64,000 bases of DNA from assembly GCA_034509735.1 (NCBI GenBank), contig JACGWO010000010.1:14769193-14833192 (forward strand), written 5' to 3'. Positions 1 through 11,371 of the stretch are shown here, piece by piece. A program made the translations under genes and the position numbers. Under the pieces are notes generated by a model. That model was not told the DNA's origin and did no database searches. It was given only the letters and a program-made list of their open reading frames with translations. Origin of the DNA: Sesamum alatum. Its lineage: Eukaryota > Streptophyta > Magnoliopsida > Lamiales > Pedaliaceae. How positions within the stretch are numbered: the stretch's first letter is position 1; every line of letters begins with the position of its first letter.

Positions 1-805
1 GGGACGTTTTACCCCTGCACCGCGCAAAAGAAGTTTGTGATAGTGGCCGTAGAATACTTCTCCAAATGGGTGAAAGCAAAGGCGTTGGCAAAGATCTCTG
101 AGAAAGAGGTAATCAATTTCATTTGAAAAAATATTATTTGCAGGTTTGGAATCCCTAGAGCATTGATTTCGGACAATGGAACCAGTTATAAGAAAAGGGA
201 ATGGTAGCATGGTGCAAGGAGTTGAAAATCCAGCAAAATTTCACAGCCATGGGAAACCCCCAGGAGAATGGCCAGATGAAGGTCACTAATAGGATCTTAC
301 TACAGCACCTAAAGACTGACTTGAAGGAGCCAAAGGTTCGTGGATAGAAGAATTACCAGGGGTTTTATGGGCATATAGAACAACCCCGAGAACGACAACC
401 GGTGAGACGCTATTTTGCTTGGTTTATGGTTCGGAAGCCATAATACCCGCAGAAATAGGGGAAGAGACAACAAGAATTTTGCAATACGAACCTGATAAAA
501 ACACCCAAGAGAGGAACTTTGAGCTTATCACGATTGAAGAGAAGAGAGATCGTGCATATGCAAGGATCTTACACTACAAAGGTCTCATGGCGAAGAGTTA
601 CAACCACAGATACTTCCAGGTAGACGACTTGGTTTCAAAAAAGGTAGAAGTCTCAAAACATGTGGGAAAATTGGACCCAAGTTAGGAAGGACCATTCAAG
701 GCCGTGGAAGTCAGGAAGAGGGGAACTTACAAGTTGCAATACATGGAGGGGAAAGATTTACCCAAACCTTGGAATGTGCATAACTTGAAAAAGTTTTACG
801 CTTAA
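1..805 (+). pseudogene. Ty3/gypsy Tat-type pol, integrase end (decayed, 5' truncated by window)
   Basis: Integrase inserts retroelement cDNA into chromosomes. The gene enters the window inside the catalytic core. Frame 1 is open to a TGA at 124-126 where the family has a Trp codon. The middle catalytic Asp is present in ISDNG (codon 172-174). The reading frame then shifts. At 279-281, inside NGQMKVTNR, a Lys codon stands where the catalytic Glu is expected. The C-terminal part is open from 419 to 685 (YGSEAIIPAEIG, then a basic tail with VDDLV), stops at 683-685, and readable sequence continues to WNVHNLKKFYA and a TAA at 803-805. The lineage call rests on the integrase C-terminus, the antisense ORF downstream and the 3' LTR. 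The protein cannot be functional. Confidence 0.88.
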
Positions 806-1573
806 TAGGGGGGACATAGCAATTACTTATATTTTGTCACCTTTTTGAAATGCTTTTTGCAGAATATTTTTTGACATTCTTTTGCAGACGATAAAAGTCA
901 TTTGTACAGAATGAATGTTTGTACCAGGTCCTGAGAAAGGGCAATCTTATGTAAGATCTGTGAAAGATCCAATAAATCTCTTTTGACAAATTTCTGATAG
1001 TGATTAAAGTTCAGTAGAATCTTCAAAGGATAAGCACAAACAAATGAAACCTGAAGAAGGTACTAAGGAGAATCAAACCTGGAAAAGGTTGCGTGGAGAT
1101 GGAACTGAAAAAGAGCCAAGTATTGAAAAACACAAACTCAATTTAAAAAAGATGAGTAACCAAACCTGAAAAAAGTCTACAAAATTTTGAGATAACTCAA
1201 TCTGAAAAAGATGAGTAAGAAAACTTGAAAAGGCCCATGAATTTTGATATGAAAAGATCTATGAAAACGCCAAACGCGACCTGAAAGAGAGTACTTAGAC
1301 GAAGTCGCAAAAAAGGAAGTGTATCCTAAGGCAAGCAGGTGGCCTCCTTATTTTACAAAAGATAAGTATAATAACAACAAGGAAATCTTCAGAAAGGACG
1401 AAATTAATCCTAGATTGATTAAATATAGGAATGCGATAGCTACATGGAGAAACGGTTAAGTCAAAAGGGGAAAGGGAGATCTCCACATGTCATACGTGAG
1501 AGGTCAGGAGACAATCTACCATATTACAAAGGCGATGGTATCGCGATCTATCCAGAAGTAATTTTCAAAAGAA
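806..1573. other. Post-pol spacer of the Tat element with short degenerate repeats
   Basis: No sense gene is visible. From about 1040 to 1290 the sequence repeats loose variants of CCTGAAAAAG and GATGAGTAA, which looks like a decayed short tandem repeat in the variable region between pol and the antisense ORF. Confidence 0.5.
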
Positions 1574-2127
1574 TCAAAACAAACACAAAAAACACTTAAT
1601 ACTGGGAGGAGCATCCATCTTCTCCACTTCCTCTATCAAGCTTGCAAACTCATCTTCCACAGAGGGAGGAGCCTCTTCCTTAGGAAAGGCATGATAGGTC
1701 GAAACCTTCAGCAAAACCCTTCAACTTCCGTACTTGAGATTTGCATCGTTCAAAGCCTTGGTCCAGGAAATTAGTAGCTTTGATCTTAACAGCAACTTGG
1801 AAGGCTGGAGATTTGAGGAAGTCGCGAGCTCCTTGGAGGCGAGTTTGTTTCACAAACGCTTTGTGCATTTCAGAAGCAAGGGAAGCATCGCGACCTGCTA
1901 GGAGCCCTTCGACCTTTCCAGCTTCGCAACCTGCGGAGACGCCTTTCTTCTTCCCAACTTCTAAGGCAACAGTGCGAGCAGTATCACCCTCGATACGAGA
2001 TCGAAAAGTTAAATCTTCCAACTGAGCCTCCAGTTGTTTAACCCTTTCCGCAACAACAGCTCGCGAATTCTCGCTATCTTCGAGCTTCTTCTCGGCCTCG
2101 GACCGCATCTCGTCGCTAGCGAGCTTC

Positions 2128-2171
2128 TCCCTTCGCCAGTACGAGCATCTCCCTTCGCCAGTACGAGCATC
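2128..2171. repeat. 22-bp perfect tandem duplication (2 copies) that breaks the antisense ORF
   Basis: Copies at 2128-2149 and 2150-2171, core TTCGCCAGTACGAGCATC. The length is not a multiple of three. With one copy the exon after the 69-bp intron is in frame with the downstream coiled-coil ORF; with two it hits a stop. The duplication is therefore a likely inactivating event. Confidence 0.85.
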
Positions 2172-2202
2172 TTAGGGAGAGGTGGTAACCAAAAGTCATG
2201 GC

Positions 2203-2271
2203 CTGCAGAAAAAGGGTAAGGTGAAAAAGTTGCCACAAATATTAAAGAAAAGGAAGGGAAACAAGTCTTAC
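2203..2271 (-). other. Spliceosomal intron in the antisense ORF (69 bp, phase 0)
   Basis: On the minus strand HVLTQ is followed by GTAAGACTTG, and CCCTTTTTCTGCAG precedes the next exon, which starts GCCATGAC. Donor and acceptor are close to consensus and the intron falls between codons. Confidence 0.7.
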
Positions 2272-3023
2272 TTGTGTAAGGACATGTGCACGATGCTTTT
2301 CTATACGAGTATGCGCAGTTGGGATAAGAGTAGCTTGGTCGCGAGGAAGAAGGCAAGCCTTGTACAGTTCCCATGAGTCCTGCCCTACGTGAGTCTTGAG
2401 GATAGAACTCTGGGTAGAGATCGCCCAATCGGGGATTAATTTATCACCCTCCATTTCGGCAGAGAGACACTTGGGAGTTTGCAATTTTGTGCGAGCCCCC
2501 TTCCACCACTCGGTTAACTCAGCCACCAGCTTGAGGTTCTTGACCTCCTCAACTTTCTCCTCGCCTTGTTTAGCTTTTCTTTATTCAGAGCGCGACTTAC
2601 TGTGTTTGTTGGATCTACTACTGCGAGAGCTGTTGTGCTTTCTCTTGCGCTTCTTAGGCTCACTAGGGCCTTCAGCGACTTCCTTACCCTTGGACTTAGC
2701 TTTTTCGCAAGGAGATTTTGCCGTGTAAGGCTGAGTACGGGCAGCAGAATCCACCTCCTCGCCAGCTTCGTAGGTATCACCACTGGCTATCTCTATGGCA
2801 GCAATTGGAGGAGCAAGAAGGGGAGAGGTCGCGGGAACGGGAGAAACCGCGGGGACAGGATCAAGATGGGGGGAGGAGTCACCTAGATTCCCAAAAGAAC
2901 GACCTCTGGGGGCACTTGAAGCTCTAGGTTGTGAAGAATCAGTTAGGGGAGCAACGTTAGGCGGTAGAGTCCCCTTCTTTGAACGAAGCCTAATGGCGAT
3001 GCGAGCTTGCATGATAATCCTAT

Positions 3024-3097
3024 CTGCAGTATAAACATATGCATGAGTAAGAGAAAGACATTAAAAGAAAGCAGATCGGGCAAAGTAAGATGATCAC
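3024..3097 (-). other. Spliceosomal intron in the antisense ORF (74 bp)
   Basis: On the minus strand the exon ends ...CCTCCTAA, followed by GTGATC; the intron ends TTTATACTGCAG and coding resumes with RIIMQARIAIRLR. Length and the T-rich 3' end are typical of short plant introns. Confidence 0.65.
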
Positions 3098-3911
3098 TTA
3101 GGAGGCCCTTGGGGTGGATGGGTGCTGGAGAGAGACCAGCCAGCTTCAGGATATTCTCGGTCAAGAGCTTATCAGCCTTATACCAATAAATGGTGACACT
3201 ATTAATATTGTCGTCCTCCAGTCCCCATCCATAAGGTTTGGGCTTAGGATTAGTAGATCGCCAATCACATTGGAAGGGCTATTCTTGGCCAGAAGGGGGT
3301 CTTAAGAAGAAAAATTTATCTTGCCAAAGGCCTACGTTGGAAGGAAGTTTGTCTACAAAACGGCAATTGGTTCTCGCGGTAATATAAAAAAAATCCTTTA
3401 TCAGCAGATCACATAGAGACGTTGATTTTGTACAACAACCAGAAATTTTCAAAGGAAGGGTCAAGAAAAAGATGTTGCATAACTATTATGAACATAAGAA
3501 TATGCCTAATTAAATTAGGCAGAAATTGCATGGGGCAAGTATCTAAATGACCAAGAATGGTTCCTACCATGGGAGGTAGGGGAAAGCAAAGTGCCGCCTC
3601 CAAATAGGCTACGGACAAGGCACAAAAACTAGGGGGAGGAAGATGCATGCGGCCAAAGGACCTAGGAATACAGATCTCGTAATTATTCCGAATAAAAAAA
3701 AATCTCTAATTTGAGAAGGAGAAACTTTAAGGTTACTAACTACCCGCCTAAGGGGTATCAACCATCATGGCTTGGTATTGCTCGTAAGGAAGAATGTCTA
3801 GATCGAGGTTCACGACCTCGTTCGCTACATCTAAAGGAAGATTGGTATCTACGGGATTAGGCTCAAGATTCGGTGGAGCAACAGAGGTAGGGGAGATCAC
3901 TGAAGATCCAG

Positions 3912-4212
3912 AAAAAGTGCAGAAGAAGAGTGAGAGGGAGAATTGAAACTATACTCCGAGGAAACAGATCTGCAACGGAAGACATACCTGGAACTAGAAG
4001 GGAGATCGTGATGGAGGAGGGTCACGCCGGAAATGGAGCAGATCGGAGGCTAGATCTCAAAAGGCAAGGCGATAATGGTAAAATGGGTTGTATTTATGGG
4101 AGAAGGTCATGGAAAAGCATACTAGGATGGATGGTGCGATGGATGCCAGAAAAAAAAGATCTAAAGGACCAAGGCGAATGACTATTGAAATTCTCTTAAG
4201 ATGAATCCACAC
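3912..4212. other. Region upstream of the antisense ORF
   Basis: No credible gene. A plus-strand open stretch at 3930-4181 has no recognisable domain. The region could carry the antisense gene's promoter or N-terminal exon, but I see no clear TATA box. Confidence 0.3.
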
Positions 4213-4230
4213 AAAGAGAATTGGGGGAGT
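4213..4230 (+). other. Polypurine tract of the Tat element
   Basis: AAAGAGAATTGGGGGAG lies two bases before the LTR start TGATGTGGG. It is the expected plus-strand priming site. Confidence 0.75.
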
Positions 4231-4232
4231 AA

Positions 4233-4681
4233 TGATGTGGGTAACGGCCCAAAAGCATTAATGGGCCTCGAAGGCCCAAAGAGTTGAACAGGCCCAAGGC
4301 GTCAGTGGGCTGGATCTATCCAGAGGCCCAAGTCGACCCAGTCTAGGTCGACCCGACCTGCAATAAGTCTGAAAAGGAATTGATTACTTGCAAAGGTATC
4401 AGAACGACGACAGCTGGCTCAGAGCAAGTGGGCTTTTCAAGCCCTATAAATACCCCCATCCGACACATTTAAGGTACAAATTTATTGCACCCAGCTTGGA
4501 CTATTAGATCGCACCCTTTTATCTCGAACTACTATCTGACTTAGGCATCGGAGCGCCTTCGCTAGGAAAGCCCCCAGCTAACCTAACGACCTCCTTTTCT
4601 CAGGTCCCAAGAAATCATCTGAGGAGATCCAAAACGATCTGCGACCTGGAGCCGGGCGACCTCGGATCAAAGGGAAAGACA
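4233..4681 (+). mobile_element. 3' LTR of Tat-type gypsy element
   Basis: Begins TGATGTGGGTAACGG just after the polypurine tract and contains a TATA box, a transcribed leader with CTGACTTAGGCATCGGAGCG, and a likely CA end near 4681 (AAAGACA). The 5' LTR and target duplication lie outside the window, so the 3' boundary is approximate. A related leader motif recurs near 40900. Confidence 0.7.
4445..4452 (+). promoter_or_regulatory. TATA box of the Tat LTR
   Basis: TATAAATA in GCCCTATAAATACCCCC, about 210 bp into the LTR and upstream of the conserved leader motif. Confidence 0.6.
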
Positions 4682-5901
4682 ACCTGTTAGTTAGTTTTGG
4701 AGGAAAAATAACTGCCTAAAAAGCCGAACATTACCCTTTTCTCACGTTTTTCTTCCTTGTTAAATAGCAAAAGGAAAAAAAATAAAAAAAATCAACATTC
4801 TTCCCGCAAATTCTGAACATAAAAAAAAAATCTCAATCAACAAGAGATGATCCACAAATAGCCAAAAAGTAACATTTGAAAAGATAATTTAGCATTCAAA
4901 TAGAATAAAAATAGAGCTTATAGTAATTTGGGGATGGATCTCAACCAACGCTTAGGATGCACGGAAATAAAATTTGCACAAAATTAATTAATTATGTGTA
5001 TTCAATTGCCAATCTTTTTGTCATTTGTAGTCCTTAAAATGCCGCCTCTTAACATAATTGATAGAAAAAGGCAATCTAGTCATTGATTACGTGGTTAGAG
5101 GGTTCATTTGATGCTTCATCATTAGCAAAACTTCCAATTTAAAAACCCTAATTTCATCCACATTAGCATTTTTTGGCAAATTATAAAATTACGGTGACCA
5201 AAGTCCTCTAATTGCTAAATATTATTGAATTTGGGTTATAATTTGTCACCTCTTGAGCTAAAGTTCTTATATTGCTACCCGTAACATTGAGAACAGTAAA
5301 TGCAATTTAACGTTTTATATCATCGTGGTTGCGACTTCAAGCGAACTTGTTAATATATGGGTTTTTGGTGCTAGAGGATAGGGTTCTTGGAGAGAAGTTG
5401 GGAAAGTCTTGCTTTTTGTATGATATATTTAACGAAGGTTATTTTTGTTCCATCGAAAACTCTCAAATAGAGCACGTAATTGATGTGTGCTAATTCCATC
5501 AGGAAATTAAGTAAGTTTACATAGGACAAAAACTAAAAATTTGTGAAGTTAATTGATGTAATGTGACGAGGTTAATAATACTACGATCAAAACCACAAAC
5601 AACCTAAGTTATGGGACGTAAAATGCAATTTGTTATCTCTTACTCTCTTCTCTCAGTTTGTATATAGTGTATTTCCATACCTCATTGTATGTAAAATTGC
5701 TTGAATATTTATTGTTGATGATAGGCAAAATTCTTACTCTATTACTCTCTTTGATGAAGCGGATGCAATAAAGCTTGGGAATAATTACAAAACTCGTCTT
5801 CAATTCTCAAATCTCAAGAATGAAAAATAGTTTACTATTTTAATGGAATCCCACAATATAATGTGAAAGTATTTAAAATATAAAAAGATATATTGTAGAT
5901 A
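4682..5901. other. AT-rich intergenic sequence
   Basis: No gene, RNA or convincing repeat seen; long A-runs near 4770-4830. Confidence 0.5.
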
Positions 5902-6160
5902 AAATTATACTTTTAGTCATATAGTATAGGGAGGTCAATATTTTTCAGTCCCATGTTTTACGAGATTACAAAAAACATCTCAAAATTAGGAAAATTGAAC
6001 ACATTTGTCCCATGCTAACTTTACCGTAAAAATTTAAAGGCAAGCATACGTGTTGTACGTGTGCCCATTAGTTAAAAGTGGCACTGCCCGTTAATCTAAA
6101 TTATAGGACTAAATGTGTTCAATTTTTCTAATTTTGAATCGTTGTTGGTAATCCAAAGAC
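5902..6160. mobile_element. Small inverted-repeat element (MITE-like), family A, 3' truncated
   Basis: Starts AAATTATACTTTTAGTCATA. Internal inverted repeats pair AGGAAAATTGAACACATTTG (about 5992) with AATGTGTTCAATTTTTCTAA (about 6112). A second copy, split by the fold-back, lies at 9717-9909 plus 11569-11632 and shows the missing right end. Confidence 0.5.
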
Positions 6161-6214
6161 TAGCTTCAGCCATTACTTGTCGGTAGTATCAATACATGGA
6201 CTGAATTAACACAG

Positions 6215-7132
6215 ATGTTTCTTGCTAAATATTTCCCTCCCGCTAAAACTACTAAGTTGTTAAATTATATTACTTCTTTTCTACAGTCAGACAAGGAATC
6301 ATTGCATGACACATGGGAACATTTTAGGGACATGCTTAGAAAGTGCGCTCATCATGAACTACTAGTATGGAGGCAGGTACAAACATTTTACAATGGTGTC
6401 ACATTATCTAGCCAGGCTACTATTGATGGAGCTGCGTGTGGCAGTATCATTTGGAAACTACCATCCAAGGCGTTTACAATCATTAACGAGATAGCATCTA
6501 CCTTATACCCGTCAAGATAGACGACTAGCCGGTTGTCCACCAAGTTGACATAGTAACTGCGGTATCCGATCAATTAGTTGCATTAACACAACAAGTGAAT
6601 AACCTTGGAGCTGCAATGTGGAACGTTGCACCCATAGGACCTTGCGGTGCATGTGGTCATAGGGCTCATTTGAGTCAAGACTGCAAGGTAGGAAACTCGA
6701 ATGATATTTGTAAAGATGCCAATTTTGTTTCTTATGGTGGCAGGTCTACCTTTAACCCCCTGCTTTGACAATTATAATCCGGGATGGCGTAGTCACCCCA
6801 ATTTTTCATGAAGCGTGGTGCCAACAACCACGACAACAACCACTGGAAGAAAACAAGAGCAACCTTGAAGACATGCTCTCCAACTTCATCACCGCAGCCA
6901 ACACTCAATTTCATAATCAAGACACGACGATCCAGAATCAAGGTGCAGCAATCTGGAATTTAGAGGTTCAAATGGGACAACTCGTGAGCATGATGTCCGG
7001 TAGAAAAGATGGGCAACTCTCGAGTGACACCGAAAAATATCCCATGGAAGAAGTCAACGCGATCACACTCAAAATGAGAGAACCATCACAGAAGGACAAC
7101 CGAAGGAACAAATGGAAGAACCTCAATTAAAG
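6215..7132 (+). pseudogene. Athila gag, fragmented
   Basis: Gag forms the virus-like particle. The stretch 6215-6520 is open and shows FLAKYFPPAKTTKL and QVQTFYNGV, typical of the Athila gag core, ending at a TAG. Near 6642-6690 CGACGHRAHLSQDC fits a CCHC zinc knuckle. After a frameshift DNYNPGWRSHPNFS appears near 6768-6810. The stretch 6765-7130 is open again, with NLEDMLSNFITAANTQF and NLEVQMGQL, the coiled segment preceding protease. At least three frame breaks make it non-functional. Confidence 0.85.
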
Positions 7133-7439
7133 AAAGATGAAAAGCCTCAAGAGGAACCGAAAAGGAGTATCTCTAAACTCAATCTCAATCTAGATGAGGT
7201 TTCCCCGTATATCCCATATCCCAAAAGAATTTTGAATGCCAATTGTTTGATAAATTCTCAGAGATATTTAAAAAGATTCATTTAATATTTCTCTGATTGA
7301 TGTATTTCACAAATCCCATGCTATGCCAAGTTCCTAAAGTAGGTGATTTCGAACAAGCGGAAGTAGAAAGGAGGACAAATGGTGAAGCTCGGTAAAGAAT
7401 GTTCGACGATTCTCCACAACAAGCTACCAACTCAAGGAT

Positions 7440-7870
7440 TCAAGAAGCTTTTCTATCCCTTGCACTATAGGGAATATCAATTTTCATATAACTTTATGTG
7501 ATCGAGGGGCTAGTGTGAATTTGATGCCATATTCTATTTTTGAGAAAGTCGGAATGCATGAGCTTACTCCCACTATAATGACTTTGCAACTAGCAGATAG
7601 AAGCATTAAGTATCCTAGGGGAATAGTGAAAGATGTGTTAATCAAAGTCGGCAAATTTATCATCCCTGTTCATTTTATTATGTTAGATATGGAAGAGGAT
7701 AAGAATATGCCATTAATCCTAGGAAGACCTTTTCTTGCCACAAGTAGAGCCTTGATTGATGTGCGAAAAGGTTAACTCACTCTTAGAGTTAATGATGAAC
7801 ATATAGTTTTTGATGTGTTTAAGCCTATGAAATATCTGCACAAGATGCGTATGACATATTTGCAATTGAT
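7440..7870 (+). pseudogene. Athila aspartic protease
   Basis: Retropepsin-like domain that would mature Gag-Pol. LCDRGASVNLMPYSIF (about 7494-7540) carries the active-site Asp region, although the usual residue after Asp is replaced by Arg. NMPLILGRPFLATSRALIDV (about 7705-7765) is the conserved C-terminal flap-side segment. A TAA at 7773-7775 interrupts it and similarity continues a little further (LRVNDEHIVFDVF). Confidence 0.82.
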
Positions 7871-8169
7871 AGCATTAATACCCCTAGAACTAACAATGCG
7901 CATTCAGTCAAATGTAAGGATCCCAAAAAAAATTGCTTCAAAAATTCTAATGGCAATAATTTGCAGGACATGAAAGAAGAGCATGTTAAGGTTGAAAATT
8001 TTGCAGACACTGGTCAATAATTAAAGTCTAAACTACAAAAGGGTTTGCTTTTAAATGGAGGTACTTCCAAACAAAAAGCAAACCACCAGATGAAACATCA
8101 CCCAATCGGACACATTCAAGCGAGAACAATAGGCTTCAACCAAAAAAGAAGAAGTGAATGAAGAGAGCC

Positions 8170-8345
8170 TACTGGAATGCCTGAATGTACAAGGAACAGA
8201 TGAAGGCGTGCCATGAATATCACGTAAGAAAGAAACAATTCAAAGAGCGTGAAGAGTGACATCACAAATATGAGGCCCGTGTTAAAGTGAATCGGCAAAG
8301 GCCAAAAGGCTATGTCGAAGAAGTGCAAATGATTCATTTCGGGGC
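8170..8345 (+). pseudogene. Athila integrase, extreme C-terminus
   Basis: MKACHEYHVRKKQFKERE (about 8200-8253) and, after a frame break, EARVKVNRQRPKGYVEEVQM (about 8271-8330) resemble the tail of Athila integrase. The join from protease straight to this tail marks a deletion of about 3 kb relative to a complete element (size inferred from the family). Confidence 0.55.
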
Positions 8346-8369
8346 CCTTATACGACTTGCAGGGGCGTG

Positions 8370-8432
8370 AGAAGTATCCTAACGTCAAGCTAGTGACGTT
8401 AAACGAATGTTGTTGTATGGGAGGCAACCCAT
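8370..8432 (+). other. Conserved Athila post-pol motif
   Basis: GTCAAGCTAGTGACGTTAAA followed by GGGAGGCAACCCA. This non-coding motif typically follows pol in Athila elements. Confidence 0.6.
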
Positions 8433-9716
8433 GCATTTTTCTATTATGTTTCGTATTTTTTGCATTTTAGTGCAGGAGACGGATCTCTGATAACCCGTGA
8501 CCCACAGGCTATAGGCAAAGTGTTTCTGTCTTTTGTTACTTGCACCTTGATGGTAAGTTCATTTCGAAATAATGGCATGAGTTAAAATGGGGTGGAATGA
8601 CATGTAAGGGATTCTCTTTTGAATGAAAGGCAATTGAATTACAAAGGTATATGCTTGAGGAGAAGCATGGTCTAAATGTAGGGATATTTGATTAGAGAAA
8701 ATTATATGACACATTTTGCTGTTTATATCCATATTTTCTCTAGATATGATGTTGTTCTTGGTTGCATTTGTGACATTTTAGGAGCTTTCATGGAGAAAAG
8801 ACAAATGTAAACAAATGGCTTAAATAGGGAGAAAAAGCCAAGAATTCTGCAGAATTGTGTACAAGTTAGCCCGTGAACTACGGGCTATCAGAAATGCACT
8901 AGATAGAAGCGCAATGAACCTAGCTCGTGACCTATGGGTTATCAGACATGCGCTGGGCGAAAATCGCAGATGTGCTGATCTTTAATTCTAATTTCCAGCA
9001 ATATGAGAAGAATTTTATTCCCTTTGTAATTAGCCCTAGAAGTTTGGTAAGGAAATGATTAGGGAAGGAAACAAGAGTTTTATGGTAAGTAGAATCCTTT
9101 TCCTTTCCTACCATAATTAGGACTTATTATAAAAGGAGGAGAAGATGGAAAGACTTTAGAGCTTGATCACCTCTTAAATTTTATTAATTGTGTTAATGAA
9201 CCAAAAGAAAATTTAGCATAGTGGATAGAATAATTCTTGGGGTGGATTGAATGATATGCAGGCATATATAGGCATGATCCATCTGGTTATATAGGTTTTT
9301 CATAGATCCTAATGCATTATTGTCACGAGTTTTAGAAATAAGGAATCCCCTAATTCCTTAATAGTAGTAAGTTTGGTATAACTCGGAAGAGTATATTAGA
9401 TTAAATTAGAAAAAATCTCAGTATGCGAAAGTACTCATTTGTTCGATTAATCCGTTAATATTGCATTCATTGTATTGGTTAGGTGGACATATAGTTGTAG
9501 CATATTTTCCATATCTACGTTTTTCTCCGATGTGTTAAGCTGTCATAGTTGCTTTTATTGATTTCTCGTAGTTACTATCATCTAAACTTTTCGATCGTCA
9601 AATAATTAGAGGTTAGTTATAGTTGTGGTAATCATTTCATTAAATATGTGGTTTTGATATCTTTTATACTACTTGATAGCTAGTGCACTTACTAGTGGCA
9701 TATACATATTTTCGCA
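8433..9716. other. Post-pol Athila spacer and AT-rich sequence with a triplicated motif
   Basis: No gene seen. A motif of the form CCCGTGA-N-CGGGCTATCAGAAATGC occurs near 8491, 8880 and 8925; the last two form an imperfect direct repeat of about 50 bp. From about 9200 to 9716 I see nothing specific. Confidence 0.4.
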
Positions 9717-9909
9717 ATCAGTATGCTTTACCGGATTACCAAAATCATCCCAAAATTAAAAAAAATTTACACATTTAGTCTCATAGTTTTGACTAACTGG
9801 CACGCGCACAACACATGCGCTTACTGTTAGTTTTTTTACAGTCACTAGAAACAAAAATGTGTTTAATTTTCCCAATTGTGACACATTTTTGGCAACCCAC
9901 TAATTAAAG
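9717..9909. mobile_element. MITE family A, left part (split by fold-back)
   Basis: Matches 5960-6150: CATCCCAAAATTA, a block of CACATTTAGTCTCATA, and AATGTGTTTAATTTTCCCAA. Its right end resumes after the fold-back at 11569. Confidence 0.5.
9901..9909 (+). repeat. Left 9-bp target-site duplication of the fold-back
   Basis: TAATTAAAG; the right copy at 11569-11577 is TAATTAAAT (8 of 9 identical). Confidence 0.7.
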
Positions 9910-9988
9910 GGTAAAATTAATTAAATAATATTAAAAAAATAAAAAATTACAAAAAAAGAGTTGTTTTAAAAGTTTTAAAATTATGGGT

Positions 9989-10074
9989 GAAATCGGGGTT
10001 AAATACCCGGGCTTCAACACAAATTTAAAAAAAAAAATGAATTAAATGAAGCCGGGGTCTACAACCCCGGCTTC
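9989..10074. repeat. Two 27-bp CCGGGG hairpin units in the left arm
   Basis: Units at 9989-10015 and 10048-10074, each a small palindrome (GAAGCCGGGGTC, short loop, ACCCCGGCTTC). They are strikingly GC-rich in an AT-rich element. Confidence 0.85.
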
Positions 10075-11371
10075 GATGCATGTCCCCACTCTCTCTCTAC
10101 CGACTACTCTTCCACTTTTTGGGGGTAGACTTACCCACATATTTTTTTATTTTTTTTTAATTTTTGGGCTGGGGAGCGACCCAAACCCATTTTTTATTTT
10201 TTTTTATAAGTTTGTTATTTATTTTTAATTTTTTTATTAGTTTTTGGATAATTATTAATTAAAATTTTAAGTAATAATTAATATTTATTTAATATATAAT
10301 TAAAAATAATATTAATCAATTAATATTTGAAAATTTTATAATTAAAATTTAATAATATATTAATAATTTTTATTAAATAAATATAATTAAAAATTTATTA
10401 ATTAATAGATAAATTTATTAATAAATATGACCAGTAATATTATATTTTGTTCAAAAAAATATAAAGTATTATAAAAATAGTGATATTTATAAATTATAAT
10501 AATTACCATCAATCTCATAAGTATGTCGTTGGCATTGGTATCGATGTTTTTTTCTTTTCTCACCCATCGGTTCTATTGATTCATTTATTTGAAAACTACG
10601 ATTAATAACTATATTATTAAATTTTTAATTAGGTGTTGAGGTCCTTTTTTTTTCAAAAAATTTGATAATCATACTTGTTAATCAACATAGTTTAAATTTA
10701 ATAATATTGTGCCTGGGTAACAAAATGAGCCAATAGATGGAACCAATAGGTAACAAAAAAAAATACTCGACACCGATGCCAATGACATACTTATGGCACT
10801 GGTGATTATTATTATAATTTATAATTGTCACTAATTTTGTAATATATTTTTTTACAAAATATAAAATTGTTGGTTATAGTTAATTAACAAATATATTTAT
10901 TAATTAATAAATAATAAATATCTAATTATATTTATTTAATAAAAATTATTAAAATATTATTAAATTATAATTCTAAAATTTATAATTTAAAAATTTGTTA
11001 CCTATCGCTTTAATTTTAAATTTAAAATGTATAACTATTAATATATTATTAAGTTATAATTTATAATATTAATACTAATTATATATTAAATAAATAATAA
11101 TTATTACTTAAAATTTTAAATAATAATTAACAAAAATTAAAAAAAACCATTAACAATAATTTGAGATTAAAAAATAAATAACAAATTTTTTTTATTAGAA
11201 AAAAAAAGAAAAAATGGGTTGGGGTCGCTCGCTGTGCTTGAGGTTGCTGCCTCATGAAGATATAATAATTCAAAGAGGGAGAGAGAGTATTTTTGCAGGG
11301 AGAAAAGGACGGCAAATAAGAAAGAGAAAAGAATGAAGAAGAGAGAGAGAGAGAGAGTGGGGACATGCATT

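Larger units (their letters stand above)
1574..3911 (-). pseudogene. Antisense ORF of Tat element, putative gypsy-type transposon protein (Transposase_28-like), two introns, frameshifted
   Basis: Reads opposite to the retrotransposon, between pol and the 3' LTR. From high to low coordinate: an N-terminal domain with FGRMHLPPPSF at about 3650 and a hydrophobic segment (3409-3648) resembling the plant family Pfam calls putative gypsy type transposon; a TENILKLAGL segment (3098-3164); an intron; a Ser/Lys/Arg-rich linker (PKKRKRKHNSSRSSRS) and a KLIPDWAIS...VGQDSWELYKACLLPRDQ segment (2272-3023); a second intron; then a coiled coil (1680-2108) and an acidic tail ending near 1574. Damage includes stops near 3730-3760 and 3410, a frameshift near 1690 and a 22-bp duplication at 2128-2171. 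The true start is uncertain. Function is unknown; the family assignment is by eye. Confidence 0.72.
6200..8440 (+). mobile_element. Athila-lineage Ty3/gypsy remnant with internal pol deletion
   Basis: Order is gag, zinc knuckle, protease, then directly the extreme C-terminus of integrase and the conserved post-pol sequence. RT, RNase H and the integrase catalytic core are absent. No LTR was recognised on either side. The missing pol must have been lost between about 7870 and 8170. Confidence 0.82.

Noticed and set aside
3930..4181. Plus-strand 83-codon ORF upstream of the Tat LTR
   Set aside because: No domain and antisense to the start region of the antisense gene; charged-residue bias reflects purine-rich sequence.
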